From positions 1 through 21,280 of the forward strand of contig DASUZP010000098.1 of assembly GCA_036376775.1 (NCBI GenBank): DNA of 21,280 nucleotides, read 5' to 3'. Both the position numbers and the translations under genes were made by a program. Numbering within the stretch: the stretch's first letter is position 1; every line of letters begins with the position of its first letter. The DNA is from VRUE01 sp036376775 (lineage in GTDB: Bacteria > Actinomycetota > Thermoleophilia > Solirubrobacterales > 70-9). Shown here piece by piece: positions 20,119 to 21,280 of the stretch. Below the pieces are notes generated by a model, which saw only the letters and a program-made list of their open reading frames with translations, had not been told where the DNA came from and did no database searches.

Positions 20119-21280
20119 GCCAGAGTTCGCGCAGAGCGAGGATCGCGAAGGCGTGGGACCAGGCGAGGGGCGTGGTCGAGGTCGGCAGGCCGGTCTGGGC
20201 GTCTACGCGCTCGGGCAGCAGGCCCAGCGGGGTAGCCGCGCGGCGCAGGGCGGCCATCAGGCGCAGGGCGGCGCGGCGGTCCTCTCGTGCGATCGCACCG
20301 CGCGTCTGCCCTTCGTCGCCTTCGCGCGCGAGGGCGGCAAACGCCCAGGCGGTCCAGGCCGTGGGCGCCGTCCAGGGGTCGTCGCCCCCGGGCCAGTGCT
20401 CCGACGGGACGATCCCGAAGCGGCTGCCACGCTGGGCGACAAGTCGGAGCAGAGTGCGGCGGATCGCGGGAAAGAGGGCGGGCCGTGGAAACGGTCGTAT
20501 AGCCCAGGCGGCGGCGGAGTCGGGGCCGGATGCCGGGTCGCCTGCGGTTCTCGCCAGCCCCCGGGGGGATGAAAAGAGCTTGCGAATAGCGGCTGCCCCG
20601 ACACCTGAGGCGATCGCGTTGCCCAGATAGTCGCCCGCATCGCCCTCCTGGTAATCGACTCGCTCCCGCCAGCGGTCCCGGATCGGCCGCGCCCCCAGTC
20701 CGGCGGCCCGTGCCGCCGCCGCAACCCAGCCGGCGGCGTCGCCCTGTGCGCCGCGGCCGGGGACGGGCGCGCCGCTCCCGCGGAACCGCGCCGCCGCGTT
20801 CAGGTCGAGGCCGGTGAGGAAACGGGCGACCCGGTGTGCCTCCGGGCCGTACCCGGCATCGACCAGGGCGAGCGCCACCGCTGCCGCGTCGCGCGGCCAG
20901 ACATAGGCCCAGCCGTCGCGGGCCCCGGCGACCACGGCACCGGTGTGTCGGTCGGTCAGCGCTCGCAGCACCAGCAGCGAGCGCCGGTACATCGCCCGCG
21001 CCCAAGGTGGGGCGCCGGCGCCCAGTGGCCTCGCCCCGCCCAGCCAGCGCCGGTCCTCGCGGACCGCAGCCGCGCTGCCGATCTGTCGCACGACCCTTTT
21101 CCCGCCGAAGCGTGCGACGGTCCGCAGGACGTCGGTGCCCGGCAGATATTGCTGCCGGACCCAGTCGGCCCGCCAGAACGGCAACGTCCTGCCGTCGTGC
21201 AGACGCACCCGCGCCACGATCGCCTCGTCAACCGGCACCGTCCCCGCTGCCTGCCGCTTCGCCGGCACGGCGACCAGCGC
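20099..21280 (-). CDS. GH15 glucoamylase-like protein, N-terminus beyond the window
   Basis: About 393 codons are visible to the window edge; the frame is still open there (ALVAVPAKRQ...), so the gene is probably partial, although a GTG at 21268 is a possible start. Features typical of (alpha/alpha)6 GH15 enzymes are DGWAYVWPRDAAAVALALVDAG (a WxRD block), a GDAGDYLGNAIA segment, GIVPSEHWPGGDDPWTAPTAW, and the C-terminal LLPERVDAQTGLPTSTTP followed by LAWSHAFAILAL. That last Glu is expected to be the catalytic base. Members hydrolyse alpha-glucosidic bonds of starch-like polymers or trehalose; the substrate is not determined. Many Ala/Gly/Arg-rich segments reflect high GC. The stop codon lies in the inverted-repeat arm shared with the convergent gene's terminator. 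Confidence 0.8.
   Translation of the reverse strand, partial: ALVAVPAKRQAAGTVPVDEAIVARVRLHDGRTLPFWRADWVRQQYLPGTDVLRTVARFGGKRVVRQIGSAAAVREDRRWLGGARPLGAGAPPWARAMYRRSLLVLRALTDRHTGAVVAGARDGWAYVWPRDAAAVALALVDAGYGPEAHRVARFLTGLDLNAAARFRGSGAPVPGRGAQGDAAGWVAAAARAAGLGARPIRDRWRERVDYQEGDAGDYLGNAIASGVGAAAIRKLFSSPRGLARTAGDPASGPDSAAAWAIRPFPRPALFPAIRRTLLRLVAQRGSRFGIVPSEHWPGGDDPWTAPTAWTAWAFAALAREGDEGQTRGAIAREDRRAALRLMAALRRAATPLGLLPERVDAQTGLPTSTTPLAWSHAFAILALRELWPRRAGD

Overview
The window looks like chromosomal DNA of a high-GC actinobacterium, most likely of the Thermoleophilia/Solirubrobacterales type. This is an inference from base composition, GTG starts, an actinobacterial-style biotin carboxylase/BCCP fusion, SigK/RskA-like regulation and Tat-exported ferritin-like proteins; no marker gene settles it. 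There is no phage, IS, CRISPR, tRNA or rRNA signal. Almost all the DNA is coding, and the unusual structure is in the intergenic spaces.

Layout. 1-157: tail of an APS kinase (+). 233-1447: secreted NHL beta-propeller protein (+). 1466-2269: PHP-family phosphoesterase (-), divergent from 2466-4223, a fused biotin carboxylase/biotin carrier subunit (+). 4538-6433: secreted type I sulfatase (-). 6527-7210: haloacid-dehalogenase-like HAD protein (-), divergent from sucC-sucD (7306-9344, +). 9354-10610: membrane-anchored protein of unknown function (-), divergent from a class I/II aminotransferase (10674-11777, +). 11861-14491: four-gene unit (+) of two paralogous ferritin-like proteins, an ECF sigma factor and its anti-sigma factor. 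14618-15328: MntR-type regulator (-). 15414-16229: HAD-IIB phosphatase (-), divergent from a tightly coupled unit (16389-20061, +) of a DHPS homologue, an MrfA/YprA-like DEAH helicase and a TIGR00725/LOG-like protein. 20099-21280: incomplete GH15 glucoamylase-like protein (-).

The most interesting signal is a set of long intergenic inverted-repeat elements. Two are copies of one ~105-bp core with a cloverleaf-like fold: a long closing stem and three internal hairpins. They flank the biotin carboxylase gene in direct orientation (2300-2433 and 4221-4345). Their outer stem bases differ between copies, but pairing is kept within each copy. Three more elements of similar architecture but different sequence lie at 4403-4527, 14497-14621 and 16283-16375. 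A simple perfect palindrome lies at 20063-20118.

A second pattern is promoter placement. Several genes have a TANNNT -10-like box ending only 7-10 bp before the start codon (233, 2269 minus, 2466, 10610 minus, 10674, 15328 minus). This implies leaderless transcripts and helped choose starts. Genes inside operons (12560, 16389) and 11861 instead have clear Shine-Dalgarno sequences or ATGA overlaps.

Functional themes: central carbon metabolism (succinyl-CoA ligase, acyl-CoA carboxylase subunit), iron/oxidative or envelope stress (ferritin-like pair with sigma/anti-sigma, MntR-like regulator), folate-like chemistry coupled to DNA repair, and extracellular or cytoplasmic hydrolases (sulfatase, GH15, NHL protein). 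All functions are assigned from sequence motifs read by eye; no database search was run.
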